59,940 nt of DNA from Miniimonas arenae (GTDB lineage Bacteria > Actinomycetota > Actinomycetes > Actinomycetales > Beutenbergiaceae): NCBI RefSeq assembly GCF_006351005.1, contig NZ_VENP01000017.1:1-59940 (forward strand), read 5' to 3'. Each line of letters opens with the position of its first letter. Positions within the stretch are counted from its first letter, which is position 1. The notes under the pieces were generated by a model. That model searched no databases. It was given only the letters and a program-made list of their open reading frames with translations, and had not been told where the DNA came from. The position numbers and the translations under genes are program-made. This document shows, in pieces, positions 34,822 to 43,479 of the stretch.

Positions 34822-35832
34822 TTGACCACGCACCTGGCGCCGAAGACGAGCCCCATCTCCTACGACGACGGCGAGCGAGCGCGCGAGCTGCTCACCCGGA
34901 TCGGGCGCGTCTTCGACCAGCGGATCGTGGGCCAGCAGGGCCTGCGGACCGCGCTCGTGACGTCGCTCCTGGCCGGCGGGCACGTCCTGCTGGAGTCGGT
35001 GCCAGGCCTGGCGAAGACGCTGTCCGCGCAGACCCTGGCCGCCGGCGTGAGCGGCACGTTCCACCGCATCCAGTGCACCCCGGACCTGATGCCGAACGAC
35101 ATCATCGGGACGCAGATCTACAACTACGCAACCGGTGAGTTCTCCACCCAGCTCGGCCCGGTGCACGCCAACCTCGTCCTGCTGGACGAGATCAACCGCT
35201 CCTCTGCGAAGACGCAGTCGGCGATGCTCGAGGCGATGCAGGAGAAGCAGACGTCCATCGGCGGCGACGTCTACCCGCTGCCCAAGCCGTTCATGGTGCT
35301 CGCGACGCAGAACCCGATCGAGGAGGAGGGCACCTACGTCCTTCCCGAGGCGCAGATGGACCGGTTCCTCATGAAGGAGGTTCTCACCTACCCCGCTCCG
35401 GACGAGGAGGTCGACATCCTCGACCGGATGGCGTCCGGCGCGCTCACCGCCCCGATCACGGCCCGGCCGATCGGCCTCGACGACACGCTGTTCCTGCAGC
35501 GGCTCGTCGACAAGGTGTACGTGGACACCGCGATCCGGCAGTACATCGTCGCGCTCATCAACACCACGCGCGGCGGCGGACCCCGCCCGCTGCCGGGATT
35601 CAACCAGCACGTCCGCGTCGGTGCCAGCCCGCGTGGCTCGATCGCGCTCATGCGGGTGGCGCAGGCCCTCGCGCTGCAGGCCGGCCGCGCCTACGTGGTG
35701 CCGGACGACGTCAAGGCGCTACGCCACGCCGTCCTGCGCCACCGCCTCGTGCGCACGTACGACGCGCTCGCCAACAACGTGCAGCCCGAGTCCCTCATCG
35801 ACGCGGTGTTCGCGGCGGTCCCCAGCCCGTGA
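34822..35832 (+). CDS. moxR: MoxR-family AAA+ ATPase
   Basis: A 336-aa AAA+ chaperone-like ATPase. Walker A is ESVPGLAKTLSAQTL (the usual GxPGxAKT form has Gly where Ser stands here). Walker B is ANLVLLDEINRSSAKTQSAM. Sensor 1 is VLATQNPIEEEGTYVLPEAQ with the arginine-finger region MDRFLM, and the lid contains RVGASPRGSIALMR. The start is TTG 34822 with AGCGGGGA upstream. MoxR proteins act with VWA-domain partners to mature or insert proteins such as metalloenzymes; the DUF58 and two VWA genes follow directly. Confidence 0.94.
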   Translation: MTTHLAPKTSPISYDDGERARELLTRIGRVFDQRIVGQQGLRTALVTSLLAGGHVLLESVPGLAKTLSAQTLAAGVSGTFHRIQCTPDLMPNDIIGTQIYNYATGEFSTQLGPVHANLVLLDEINRSSAKTQSAMLEAMQEKQTSIGGDVYPLPKPFMVLATQNPIEEEGTYVLPEAQMDRFLMKEVLTYPAPDEEVDILDRMASGALTAPITARPIGLDDTLFLQRLVDKVYVDTAIRQYIVALINTTRGGGPRPLPGFNQHVRVGASPRGSIALMRVAQALALQAGRAYVVPDDVKALRHAVLRHRLVRTYDALANNVQPESLIDAVFAAVPSP

Positions 35833-35842
35833 GGCGCGATCG

Positions 35843-36775
35843 ATGACGTCACCGCGCACGCCGTCCGGCGCGCCCGACCCGCAGGCCAGCCAGGCGCACT
35901 CGCGGCTGGCGGCCGTCCGCGCGCGCCTGGAGCTGCCGCTGGTCCGCCGCGCGTCCGGGATGCTCGACGGCCGGCACCGCTCCGTCTTCTCGGGCCACGG
36001 CCAGGACTTCGACGAGATGGCGCTCTACCTGCCCGGCGACGACGTGGGCGACATCGACTGGAAGGCGTCCGCGTCCTCCGGCCACCCCGTCATCCGCCGG
36101 TTCGAGCGCCAGTCGAACCTCGCGATGGTGCTCGCCGTCGACACCGGCCGCACCATGGCCGCGCTCGCGCCCGACGGCGGCACGAAGGCCGACATCGCCC
36201 GTTTCGTCTGCGACGTGATCGGGTACCTCGCGCGCGGTCGTGGCGACACGCTCGCGCTCGTAGCGGGCGACGCCGAGCGGATCGTGCAGGTCCCCGCGCG
36301 AGGCGGCACGGAGCACATGGAGATGCTGCTGCGCCGCATCGACACGATGCTCTCGCTGGAGGCCCCGCCGTCGAACATCACCCACGTGCTCGACCGGGTG
36401 CTCACGTGGTTCACCCGACGCAGCCTCGTCGTCGTGGTGACGGACGAGGTGCGGCCGCCGCTCGAGGCGGAGCTCACGATCAAGCGGCTGCGCACCCGGC
36501 ACGAGCTGCTCGTGATCCAGGTCGCCGACGCCCTGCCCACCGACTTCGGGACGGACCCCGTCGAGGACGTCGAGACCCCGCTGGGCCTGCCCGAGTTCCT
36601 GCGCGCCCGCGGCGACATGGCCGCCGAGGCGCGCGACGCCGTCGCCCGCCGCCGCAGCGACGTCGCCGCGATGCTGCGCCGCTACAACGTGCCGACGGTG
36701 ACCGTGGCGAGCGAGAGCGACGCCGTCGACCGCCTGGCCGACCTCCTCGCGAGGAGCCGCCGTGCGCGTCACTGA
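35843..36775 (+). CDS. DUF58 domain-containing protein
   Basis: A 310-aa cytoplasmic protein, 10 bp behind moxR. The DUF58 signature is seen as SVFSGHGQDFDEMALYLPGD, DVGDIDWKASASSGHPVIRR and FERQSNLAMVLAVDTGRTMA. The last has a VWA-like fold start with a modified MIDAS (DTGRT instead of DxSxS). An ATG at 35843 is chosen, though the frame is open earlier. DUF58 proteins accompany MoxR ATPases and VWA proteins nearly everywhere. The gene overlaps the next by 14 bp. Confidence 0.92.
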   Translation: MTSPRTPSGAPDPQASQAHSRLAAVRARLELPLVRRASGMLDGRHRSVFSGHGQDFDEMALYLPGDDVGDIDWKASASSGHPVIRRFERQSNLAMVLAVDTGRTMAALAPDGGTKADIARFVCDVIGYLARGRGDTLALVAGDAERIVQVPARGGTEHMEMLLRRIDTMLSLEAPPSNITHVLDRVLTWFTRRSLVVVVTDEVRPPLEAELTIKRLRTRHELLVIQVADALPTDFGTDPVEDVETPLGLPEFLRARGDMAAEARDAVARRRSDVAAMLRRYNVPTVTVASESDAVDRLADLLARSRRARH

Positions 36776-37289
36776 GACCGGCGGGTCGGCCGGCACGCTC
36801 TGGGCCGGCGGCACCGCCGACGGCGCCCTGCTCGCGCTGCCCGCCGAGGCCCAGCCGCCCACGCAGTACTCGTGGTGGGTGTGCGTGCTCGGCCTCGTGC
36901 TGCTCGCGCTCATCGCGGGCTGGTACTGGTGGGTGCTGCGGTCCACCCGCCCGCACGCGCCCGGCCGCAGCCGGCGCGGCGACCCGTACGCGGCGATCCG
37001 CACCCAGCACCTCGCGCTCCTGGACGAGGCGCAGCAGCGGTTCGAGTCCGGCGAGTCCGACCTGCGCGCCCTGCACCTCGACCTCAACCACGTGATCCGG
37101 CAGTTCGCCACCGCCCGCACCGGCATCGACACGTCCTCGCTCACCGTGGCCGAGTTCGGCCGGATCGAGCACGGGTCGGCGCTGTCGGTGCTGCTCGGGG
37201 ACTACTCCGAGCCCGCGTTCGCCGCGGTGTCCGACGCCCAGGCGGCCTCCGCCGTCGACCAGGCGCGGGAGGTGGTGCGCGCGTGGTGA
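36762..37289 (+). CDS. DUF4381-like membrane protein of the MoxR operon
   Basis: A 175-aa protein with an N-terminal polar stretch of ~35 residues and one membrane helix at about 38-60 (WWVCVLGLVLLALIAGWYWWV). A cytoplasmic helical domain follows (LALLDEAQQRFESGESDLRA, then LHLDLNHVIRQFATARTG). That layout and position match DUF4381-type proteins between DUF58 and VWA genes. GTG 36762 overlaps the DUF58 stop region by 14 bp. Function unknown; probably a subunit of the membrane assembly. Confidence 0.78.
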   Translation: MRVTETGGSAGTLWAGGTADGALLALPAEAQPPTQYSWWVCVLGLVLLALIAGWYWWVLRSTRPHAPGRSRRGDPYAAIRTQHLALLDEAQQRFESGESDLRALHLDLNHVIRQFATARTGIDTSSLTVAEFGRIEHGSALSVLLGDYSEPAFAAVSDAQAASAVDQAREVVRAW

Positions 37290-38326
37290 CCGAGAGCGTG
37301 CTGCTGCACCCCTGGTTCATCGTCGGGGCGATCGTCGTGCTCGTGGCGGCGTTCGCCGTCGGGTACCTCACGCGCCGCGGTTCGCGGACGCCCGACGACG
37401 TGCGCTGGGTCGCGAATGCGTCCTACCTCACCGAGCTGCCCTCGTTCCGCAGCCGGCTCGCGCTGTTCCGCGGTGGCCTCGCCGCGGCCGCGGCGCTCGC
37501 GCTGGTGGGTGGCGTGGCGGCCGGCGTGCTGCTCGCCCGGCCGGTGGACCGGCAGACGCAGAGCGCGGAGCTGTCCACCCGCGACATCGTGCTGTGCCTG
37601 GACGTGTCCGGCTCGATGGTGGGGTACGACGCCGAGATCGTCGACCGCTTCCTCGAGCTCGTCGAGGGGTTCGACGGCGAGCGCATCGCCCTCTCGATCT
37701 GGAACCAGACCTCGCGTACGGTCTTCCCGCTCACCGACGACTACACGCTCGTCACCGAGCAGCTCACGGCCGCGCGCGACGCCCTCGATTTCGACGTCTC
37801 CTCGCTCGACAACGGGTCCTACGACCCGGCCGCGCTGGACCGCCTGCTCGCGTTCGTCGCGGGGACCGAGGGCGGCGACGAGAACTCCACGTCGCTCATC
37901 GGCGACGGGCTGGCCAGCTGCGGGCTGCTGTTCGACGAGAACGAGACCGAGCGGTCCCGCTCGATCGTGCTCGCGTCCGACAACCAGCTCATCGGCACCC
38001 CGATCTACACGCTGGCCGAGGCGGCCGACTTCGTGACCGCGCGGAACATCGGTCTCATCGGCATCTACTCCGGCGAGGTCACCGACACCTCGGCCGCGGA
38101 GCAGAAGGAGTTCGAGGACGTCATCGCCGCTCACGACGGCCTCTACTTCGAGGCGTCCGACCCCGCCGCGGTGGACGCGATCGTCGACCGGATCCAGTCC
38201 CAGCAGGCGGTGGACCTCGAGGCGAGCCCCGAGACCGTGGTGACCGACCGGCCCGCGGCCGCGCTGACCGTGCTCGGGCTCGCGTTCGCGCTGCTCGTCG
38301 TCGCCGTCTGGAGGTTGCGGACATGA
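37286..38326 (+). CDS. VWA domain-containing membrane protein (BatA-like)
   Basis: A 346-aa protein: a membrane helix at ~8-28, a short loop, a second at ~63-87, then a von Willebrand A domain with intact MIDAS DVSGSM (in VLCLDVSGSMVGYDAEIVDR), and a final helix (VLGLAFALLVVAVWRLR). The domain would face the outside or be membrane-apposed. Cofactor Mg2+ binding is expected from the DxSxS. GTG 37286 overlaps the upstream stop (GTGA) and its own stop overlaps the next gene. It partners MoxR by family precedent. Confidence 0.9.
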   Translation: MTESVLLHPWFIVGAIVVLVAAFAVGYLTRRGSRTPDDVRWVANASYLTELPSFRSRLALFRGGLAAAAALALVGGVAAGVLLARPVDRQTQSAELSTRDIVLCLDVSGSMVGYDAEIVDRFLELVEGFDGERIALSIWNQTSRTVFPLTDDYTLVTEQLTAARDALDFDVSSLDNGSYDPAALDRLLAFVAGTEGGDENSTSLIGDGLASCGLLFDENETERSRSIVLASDNQLIGTPIYTLAEAADFVTARNIGLIGIYSGEVTDTSAAEQKEFEDVIAAHDGLYFEASDPAAVDAIVDRIQSQQAVDLEASPETVVTDRPAAALTVLGLAFALLVVAVWRLRT

Positions 38327-39327
38327 GCCTCCACCCGGTGTGGCCGCTGTGGGCGGTCGTCCTGCTCCTCGTGCCGCTCCTCGTGTTCTGCGTCTGGCAG
38401 CTCGTGCGCCAGCGCTCCCGGCGCAGCGCCTGGGCGCGGCGCACAGGCATCGCGGCCGCCATCGCGCTCATCGCCATCGGCCCGTCGGTCACCGAGACGG
38501 CGGCCACCACGGTGCAGAGCAACGCCGAGATCTTCTTCGTCGTCGACCGCACCGGCTCGATGGCTGCGGAGGACTGGAACGGCGCGCAGCCTCGGCTCGA
38601 CGGCGTGCGCGCCGACATGAACGCGATCGTCGACGCGTTCCCCGGTGCGCGCTACTCGATCATCGCGTGGGACTCCCAGGCGACCCAGCAGCTCCCCCTC
38701 ACCACGGACGCCCGGGCGGTGAAGTCGTGGGCCGAGACCGTGCGCACCGAGCTCACCTCGTTCTCGACCGGGTCGCAGGCCGACCGGCCGCTCGCGGCTC
38801 TCACCGAGGCGCTCACGGGCGCGGCCGAGCGCCGGCCCGCGAACGTGCGGGTGGTCTACTTCCTGTCCGACGGGGAGAACACCAACGGCGAGAACTCCTC
38901 GGTGAACGCGCAGCTGGAGTCCTACGCCGGGCTCGCACCCCTGGTCGACGGCGGCGCCGTGCTCGGCTACGGCACGCCCGAGGGCGGCCGGATGCGCGTG
39001 AACGACGGCGTCACCGCCGCCGCCGACGCGCCCTACATCCAGGATCCGGAGACCGGCACCGACGCGATCTCCCGGATCGACGAGGTGACGCTGCGGACCA
39101 TCGCCGAGCAGCTCGGCGTGGAGTACGTCCACCGCATCACGCCCGACACGGTCGAGCCGTTCACGTCCACGGTCGACGTGGCGGACATCGCCGGCGACGG
39201 CCGGCGCGAGCAGGTCGTCTACCGGCCGATCGTCTGGCCCGGCGCCGCGATCGCGCTCGGGCTCCTCGCGTGGGAGGTCTTCTCCCTCGCCCGCACGTTC
39301 CCGACGCGACGGGAGGTCGCGCGATGA
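38323..39327 (+). CDS. VWA domain-containing membrane protein (BatB-like)
   Basis: A 334-aa relative of the preceding gene. Two N-terminal membrane segments (PLWAVVLLLVPLLVFCVWQL; GIAAAIALIAIGPSV) lead to a VWA domain whose MIDAS is DRTGSM, with Thr at the first Ser position. A C-terminal helix (WPGAAIALGLLAWEVFSLA) follows. Other landmarks are YFLSDGENTNGENSSVN and the loop AVLGYGTPEGGRM. ATG 38323 overlaps the upstream stop (ATGA) and its own stop overlaps the next gene. Confidence 0.9.
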   Translation: MSLHPVWPLWAVVLLLVPLLVFCVWQLVRQRSRRSAWARRTGIAAAIALIAIGPSVTETAATTVQSNAEIFFVVDRTGSMAAEDWNGAQPRLDGVRADMNAIVDAFPGARYSIIAWDSQATQQLPLTTDARAVKSWAETVRTELTSFSTGSQADRPLAALTEALTGAAERRPANVRVVYFLSDGENTNGENSSVNAQLESYAGLAPLVDGGAVLGYGTPEGGRMRVNDGVTAAADAPYIQDPETGTDAISRIDEVTLRTIAEQLGVEYVHRITPDTVEPFTSTVDVADIAGDGRREQVVYRPIVWPGAAIALGLLAWEVFSLARTFPTRREVAR

Positions 39328-40253
39328 CGTCCACGCTGACGCCGTCCGGCTCGCAGCCGGGCATGTTCGAGACCATCGAGCAGGCTCAGGAGGCGCGCGC
39401 CGTCGCCGAGGCCAAGGCTCGCCGTCGCCGGCTGCTCGTGTGGTCCTCCCCGGTGGTCGCCGTGGTGGGCGTCGCGGCGCTGTACCTGCTGACGATCACG
39501 GTCGTGACCGCGTTCGGCGGCCGGTCCTACGCGACCCAGGCCTACCCGACGGCGGTGCGCCAGTTCTCCGCGATCCAGCACCTCAACGCCGTGGAGACGT
39601 GGAAGGCGTACTACAACGCCGGCACCGCGGAGTACTCCCAGGGCGCCTTCTTCCGCGCGACCCAGGAGCTGGGCGAGGCCATGGAGCGCGTCCCGCGCGC
39701 CGCCGACGGCGAGCCCCGGACCGGCGAGGAGTGCCTCGTCGCGACGAACCTGTCCCTGGCCTACGAGGGGCTCGGCGACGAGGCCGCCCGGGGCGACGAC
39801 CACGCCACCGCGGTCGACTACTACGCGCAGGCCCAGGCGACGATCGAGGGCTGCGGGAGCGCCGGCGGCGGTGGTGGCTCGGACGAGCAGCAGGAGAGCG
39901 CGGACCAGGCGCAGGACCGCCAGGAGCAGAAGCAGAACGAGCAGCAGGACCAGCAGGACCAGCAGGACCAGCAGCAGGGCGAGGGTGGCGAGGACCCGTC
40001 GCAGAACCCCTCCCAGGACCCGTCCGCCGACCCCTCCGCGTCGCCGTCGCAGGACCCGTCCGCGGACGCCTCGGCCTCGCCGTCCGAGAACCCCTCGGGC
40101 GACCCGTCCGACGGCGGGCAGAACCCCTCGGAGTCCCCCTCGGTGAGCGACCAGCAGCGCGAGCTCGAGGAGCGCAACCGCGGGGCGCAGGAGGATCGCG
40201 ACCGCGAGCAGCAGGAGTCCGGCGGCGGGTCCGGCGGCGGGCAGGGCTGGTAG
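39324..40253 (+). CDS. TPR-like membrane protein with Gln/Asp/Pro/Ser-rich tail (BatC-like)
   Basis: The 309-aa product has a cytoplasmic N terminus, one membrane helix at about 38-62 (LLVWSSPVVAVVGVAALYLL) and a TPR-like region. That region spans about 85-180 (WKAYYNAGTAEYSQGAFFRA; CLVATNLSLAYEGLGDEAAR). From ~190 the chain is very low in complexity: QQDQQDQQDQQQGEGG, then about ten PSxDPSA/PSQNPS units, ending GGGSGGGQGW. BatC-type proteins in aerotolerance operons look like this. Last gene of the six-gene operon; the stop lies inside a 15-bp tandem repeat. Confidence 0.82.
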   Translation: MTSTLTPSGSQPGMFETIEQAQEARAVAEAKARRRRLLVWSSPVVAVVGVAALYLLTITVVTAFGGRSYATQAYPTAVRQFSAIQHLNAVETWKAYYNAGTAEYSQGAFFRATQELGEAMERVPRAADGEPRTGEECLVATNLSLAYEGLGDEAARGDDHATAVDYYAQAQATIEGCGSAGGGGGSDEQQESADQAQDRQEQKQNEQQDQQDQQDQQQGEGGEDPSQNPSQDPSADPSASPSQDPSADASASPSENPSGDPSDGGQNPSESPSVSDQQRELEERNRGAQEDRDREQQESGGGSGGGQGW

Positions 40254-40279
40254 TCGCAGGGCTGGTAGTCGCAGGGCTG
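40241..40279 (+). repeat. 15-bp tandem repeat (GCAGGGCTGGTAGTC) spanning a stop codon
   Basis: Units at 40241-40255 and 40256-40270 are identical and a third partial unit follows. The stop codon of the BatC-like gene (TAG 40251-40253) lies in the first unit, so each added unit carries a stop and copy change would not lengthen the protein. Confidence 0.8.
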
Positions 40280-40328
40280 CGCCGCGGGCGCCTGCCGAGC
40301 GGGCGCGCGTCCCTTCGCCCGCCCTCAG

Positions 40329-40498
40329 CGCGCAACTGCGGATGCTGCGTCGCACCTGCGGACGACCCAGCCGTGGGGCTCCGGGCAGCGCCGCAGCCAC
40401 TCGCATCGTCGCAGGTCAGCGGCGCTCACCGGCAGTCGCTCTGCTGTCGAGCCGCCAGTCTTCCGCGGTTGCGTACATCTGGTCCGTAGTTGCGCGCT
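40329..40498. repeat. left cluster of the 21-bp repeat family around the AbiEi-like gene
   Basis: Copies resemble GTRCGCAACYGCGGAC followed by GACTG. Plus-oriented copies: near 40329-40343 (GCGCAACTGCGGATG) and 40349-40367 (GTCGCACCTGCGGACGACC). Minus-oriented copies: 40456-40476 (20 of 21 identical to the unit at 41647-41667) and about 40480-40498. The cluster is therefore convergent, and lies in the 280-bp space after the TPR gene, which holds no gene. Confidence 0.65.
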
Positions 40499-40533
40499 CG
40501 GCCTCGATCGAGCCGGCCACGAGTCGCGCCGGT

Positions 40534-41535
40534 CTACCGCACCAGAGACCTCAGGGCCTCGACCCGGCGCTTCGCCGTCTGCAGGTCGGCCCCCGTCAGG
40601 TGCCGCCACCCTTCAGCACGCATCTCGGGCACGGAGCATCGCGATCGGAGGTCCGCAATCCGCTCGAGCACCTCGGTGGGCGTTCGCGGGTCGGCCGGCG
40701 CCGGCTTGCCCGCCAGCGCCCGCAGCACGCCGAGCACCTCGTCGGCGACCCCGGGTCCCGCGTCCTCGTACGCGAACCGGACCGTCGGGACGCCCAGGCG
40801 CAGTGCCGCTCGGTCGCGGCGCCGATCAGCGGCGAACTGCGGTCGGAGGTGGTGGAACTCGTACCCGTCGATCTCGACGTCAAGCACACCGTCGACCAGC
40901 AGATCGACCTCGCCGACTCCCGGCACCGACACGTTGGGGGCGACAGCCAGCCCCACCCGGCGCAGGTCGAGACGGACCTGCGTCTCGACGGCCGACCTGC
41001 TGCTGGGGTCGACGTCGACGGCGAAAGCTCTCGCCCTGCTCGGACTCGTCCGCCGCACCATCGCGAACACCTCGTCGCGCACGGCGTCGGGCCGCTGGTG
41101 CAGAGCACGGTCGAGAGTCGCGACCGCAGAGTCGTACGGCAGGCAGAGCGCGGCCCGAGCCGCCGCCGCGGCGAAGGTGGTGACGGGGAGCACGGGATGC
41201 CGATCGGCGTCCTCGTAGTGCTGCCGGACCTTCGCCGCGCGAGCTGCTCCCGCGCGGGTCCCACGGCCTCGCGGAACGGAGACGTGGACGACGGACTCAT
41301 CGCCCGGCACGTCGACCTGCCAACGGCGCAGCGCCGACACACACCCGAGAACCCCGCCCGCCGCGACGGCCGTCCGGACGTCGTGGTCGACGTCCGGCAG
41401 TGCGTACGCACCTCGCCCGATCCGCACGATCTCCCCGGTAGCCAATGCGCGATCGAGCTCCCGCCGCGACACCGACAGATCCCTCACCTGTGCCGCGCCA
41501 CCGCGTCTACGGAGTTCACGACGTAGATCAGTCAT
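40534..41535 (-). CDS. AbiEi-like N-terminal domain plus DUF559/endonuclease-like C-terminal domain
   Basis: A 333-aa protein. The N-terminal ~55 residues (ELRRRGGAAQVRDLSVSRRE, LDRALATGEIVRIGRGAYAL) are the winged-helix type seen in AbiEi antitoxins of type IV toxin-antitoxin systems. The middle (ALRRWQVDVPGDESVVHVSV) matches the same architecture. The C-terminal part (VDLLVDGVLDVEIDGYEFHH, then DRRRDRALRLGVPTVRFAYED-like) has the D..ExDG.xxH..R..D..R layout of DUF559/Vsr-like nucleases. No AbiEii toxin partner is adjacent. Starts at 41547, 41544 and 41535 are all possible; a 13-bp palindrome covers the first two. DNA binding and possible nuclease activity are inferred. Confidence 0.78.
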   Translation of the reverse strand: MTDLRRELRRRGGAAQVRDLSVSRRELDRALATGEIVRIGRGAYALPDVDHDVRTAVAAGGVLGCVSALRRWQVDVPGDESVVHVSVPRGRGTRAGAARAAKVRQHYEDADRHPVLPVTTFAAAAARAALCLPYDSAVATLDRALHQRPDAVRDEVFAMVRRTSPSRARAFAVDVDPSSRSAVETQVRLDLRRVGLAVAPNVSVPGVGEVDLLVDGVLDVEIDGYEFHHLRPQFAADRRRDRAALRLGVPTVRFAYEDAGPGVADEVLGVLRALAGKPAPADPRTPTEVLERIADLRSRCSVPEMRAEGWRHLTGADLQTAKRRVEALRSLVR

Positions 41536-41538
41536 GAG

Positions 41539-41551
41539 TGTCATCATGACA
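41539..41551. promoter_or_regulatory. palindrome TGTCAT-C-ATGACA at the start of the AbiEi-like gene
   Basis: A perfect 6+1+6 palindrome overlaps the two upstream candidate ATG codons. AbiEi antitoxins repress their own promoter by binding inverted repeats, so this is a candidate operator; if true, the downstream ATG 41535 is the likelier start. Confidence 0.45.
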
Positions 41552-41604
41552 TCGTTTGACCGTGTTTGGCCCGCTTGTGGACGGGTGGCGTCGCCGGGTC
41601 CTCA

Positions 41605-41797
41605 GTGCGCAGCCGCGGACAGCCGGTGCACAGCCGCGGACACCCGGTACGCAACCGCGGACGACTGGGGGGTCAGACGAGACCCTCGGCCCCAGCGGCT
41701 CCGCGTCCGTGCAGGTCAGCGCCACATGCTGGCCTTCGGCCCAACGCCGAGCGAGCAGACGTCCGCAGATGCGCACCACCGGTCCGCAGCTACGTTC
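41605..41797. repeat. right cluster of the 21-bp repeat family
   Basis: Three plus-oriented tandem units lie at 41605-41625, 41626-41646 and 41647-41667. Minus-oriented copies lie at 41756-41776 and about 41777-41797. The order (plus then minus) repeats that of the left cluster. The 289-bp space 41548-41836 has no gene. Confidence 0.7.
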
Positions 41798-41824
41798 CGG
41801 ACCGCGGACCGCGGACCGCGGACC
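41797..41824 (+). repeat. 7-bp tandem repeat (GCGGACC)n
   Basis: Three exact units (41804-41824) and one partial lie just before the end of the E2 gene, next to the 21-bp repeat cluster. Confidence 0.75.
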
Positions 41825-41836
41825 GCTGACGGCGCG

Positions 41837-43393
41837 TCAGCCCCAGACGAGGCCGCGGCTGGGGTCCTCGAGCACCCGGGCGACGTCGGAGAGCACCCGC
41901 GCGCCGAGCTCGCCGTCGACGAGGCGGTGGTCGAAGGACAGCGCGAGCTGGGTGACCCAGCGCGGCTTGACCTTGCCGTGGTGCACCCACGGCTGCTGCG
42001 TGATCGCGCCGAACGCGAGGATCGCGGACTCCCCGGGGTTGAGGATCGGCGTCCCGGTGTCGATGCCGAACACGCCGACGTTGGTGATCGTCACCGTGCC
42101 GTCGGACATCTCGCCCGGCTGCGTGCGACCCTCGCGCGCCGTGCGGGTGAGCACGGCGAGGGCGTCCGCGAGCTCGCGCAGCGTGATCGCGTGCGCGTTC
42201 TTCACGTTGGGCACCACGAGCCCGCGGGGCGTCGCCGCCGCGATGCCGAGGTTGATGTAGTGCTTGTAGACGATCTCCTGGCGCTCCTCGTCCCACGAGG
42301 CCGAGATCTCCGGGTGCCGACGGATCGCGAGGATGAGCGCCTTCGCAGCGATGAGCAGCGGCGTCACCCGGACGTCGGCGAACTCGCGGTCCTCGCGCAG
42401 CCGGGCGACCAGCTTCATCGTGTGCGTGACGTCGGCCGTGTGGAAGACGGTCACGTGCGGCGCGGTGAACGCCGACGCCACCATCGCCTCGGCCGTGCGC
42501 CGACGCACCGACTTCACGGGCACCCGGGTCTGGCGACCGTCCGCGGACACGACGCCGTCGGCGAGCCACGGCGAGTCGTCGCCAGGGTAGGTCGCCAGGG
42601 TGCGCGCCTCGCCCTGGCGCGCACGGGAGATCACGTCGTCGCGCGTCACGATGCCGCCCGGCCCGGACGGCGTCACCGTCTCCAGGTCGATGCCGAGGTC
42701 CTTCGCGAGCTTGCGCACGGGCGGCTTGGCCAGCACGTGCAGCCCGGACGACGTCGGGGTCGACACCAGGGCGGAGGGGCCGTGGCCGGCCGAGGCGAAC
42801 CCGGCCGACGGCGCAGGTGCGGCGGGCGCGGGGGGTGCGGCGGGCGGCGGTGCGGCCGGGGCAGCGGGCGCGGGGGCTTGCGCGGCAGCGACCGGGACAG
42901 CGGGCCGGGCAGTGACGGGCGCGGGCCGGGGCGCGGCGACGGACGCTGCAGCCCCGGAGGCCGGCGACGCGGCGGAACCTGCGCCCTCGTGCCGACGCGG
43001 ACGCCGCGCCGTGGGCGCGTGGGCCGTGCCGTACCCGACGAGGACGCCGCCGGAGGTCTCCTGCTCGCCGTCGGACGCTCCGTCGGACGTACCGCCGGAC
43101 GCACCCGCCGCACCCGCGCCGGCGTCCCCGCCCGCCGCGCCGGGCGCGTCCTCGGTCTCGACGACGAGGATCGGCGTGCCGACGTCGACGGTCTGGCCCT
43201 CGGCGACGAGGAGCTCGCGCACGACGCCGTCCCAGGGACACGGCAGCTCGACGAGCGACTTGGCGGTCTCGATCTCGACGATCACGTCGTTGACCGCGAC
43301 GGTGTCGCCGACGGCGACGCGCCACGTGACGATGTCGGCCTCGGTGAGGCCCTCACCGACGTCGGGCAGGGCGAAACGCTGGAGCTGGGGCAC
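41837..43393 (-). CDS. 2-oxoacid dehydrogenase E2 component (dihydrolipoamide acyltransferase, branched-chain type)
   Basis: A 518-aa E2 subunit. The lipoyl domain spans residues 1-76 with the lipoylated Lys45 in IETAKSLVELP. A long Ala/Pro-rich linker follows (about 90-235), then a peripheral-subunit-binding domain (VRKLAKDLGIDLETVTPSGP, GGIVTRDD). The catalytic domain ends with SFDHRLVDGELGARVLSDVA, containing the HxxxDG active site. It transfers acyl groups to CoA in the cytoplasm. GTG 43393 with GAGGAAG upstream gives the standard start VPQLQRFALPDVGEGL. It is the last gene of E1alpha-E1beta-E2; no E3 is adjacent. Confidence 0.94.
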   Translation of the reverse strand: MPQLQRFALPDVGEGLTEADIVTWRVAVGDTVAVNDVIVEIETAKSLVELPCPWDGVVRELLVAEGQTVDVGTPILVVETEDAPGAAGGDAGAGAAGASGGTSDGASDGEQETSGGVLVGYGTAHAPTARRPRRHEGAGSAASPASGAAASVAAPRPAPVTARPAVPVAAAQAPAPAAPAAPPPAAPPAPAAPAPSAGFASAGHGPSALVSTPTSSGLHVLAKPPVRKLAKDLGIDLETVTPSGPGGIVTRDDVISRARQGEARTLATYPGDDSPWLADGVVSADGRQTRVPVKSVRRRTAEAMVASAFTAPHVTVFHTADVTHTMKLVARLREDREFADVRVTPLLIAAKALILAIRRHPEISASWDEERQEIVYKHYINLGIAAATPRGLVVPNVKNAHAITLRELADALAVLTRTAREGRTQPGEMSDGTVTITNVGVFGIDTGTPILNPGESAILAFGAITQQPWVHHGKVKPRWVTQLALSFDHRLVDGELGARVLSDVARVLEDPSRGLVWG

Positions 43394-43479
43394 GGTTCTC
43401 TTCCTCGGAGCAGGTCGGTCGAGTCGGGGGACGTCGGGTGCGTCGGAGCGGGACGGCGCGGGTCGGGCGGCCGGGGGCG

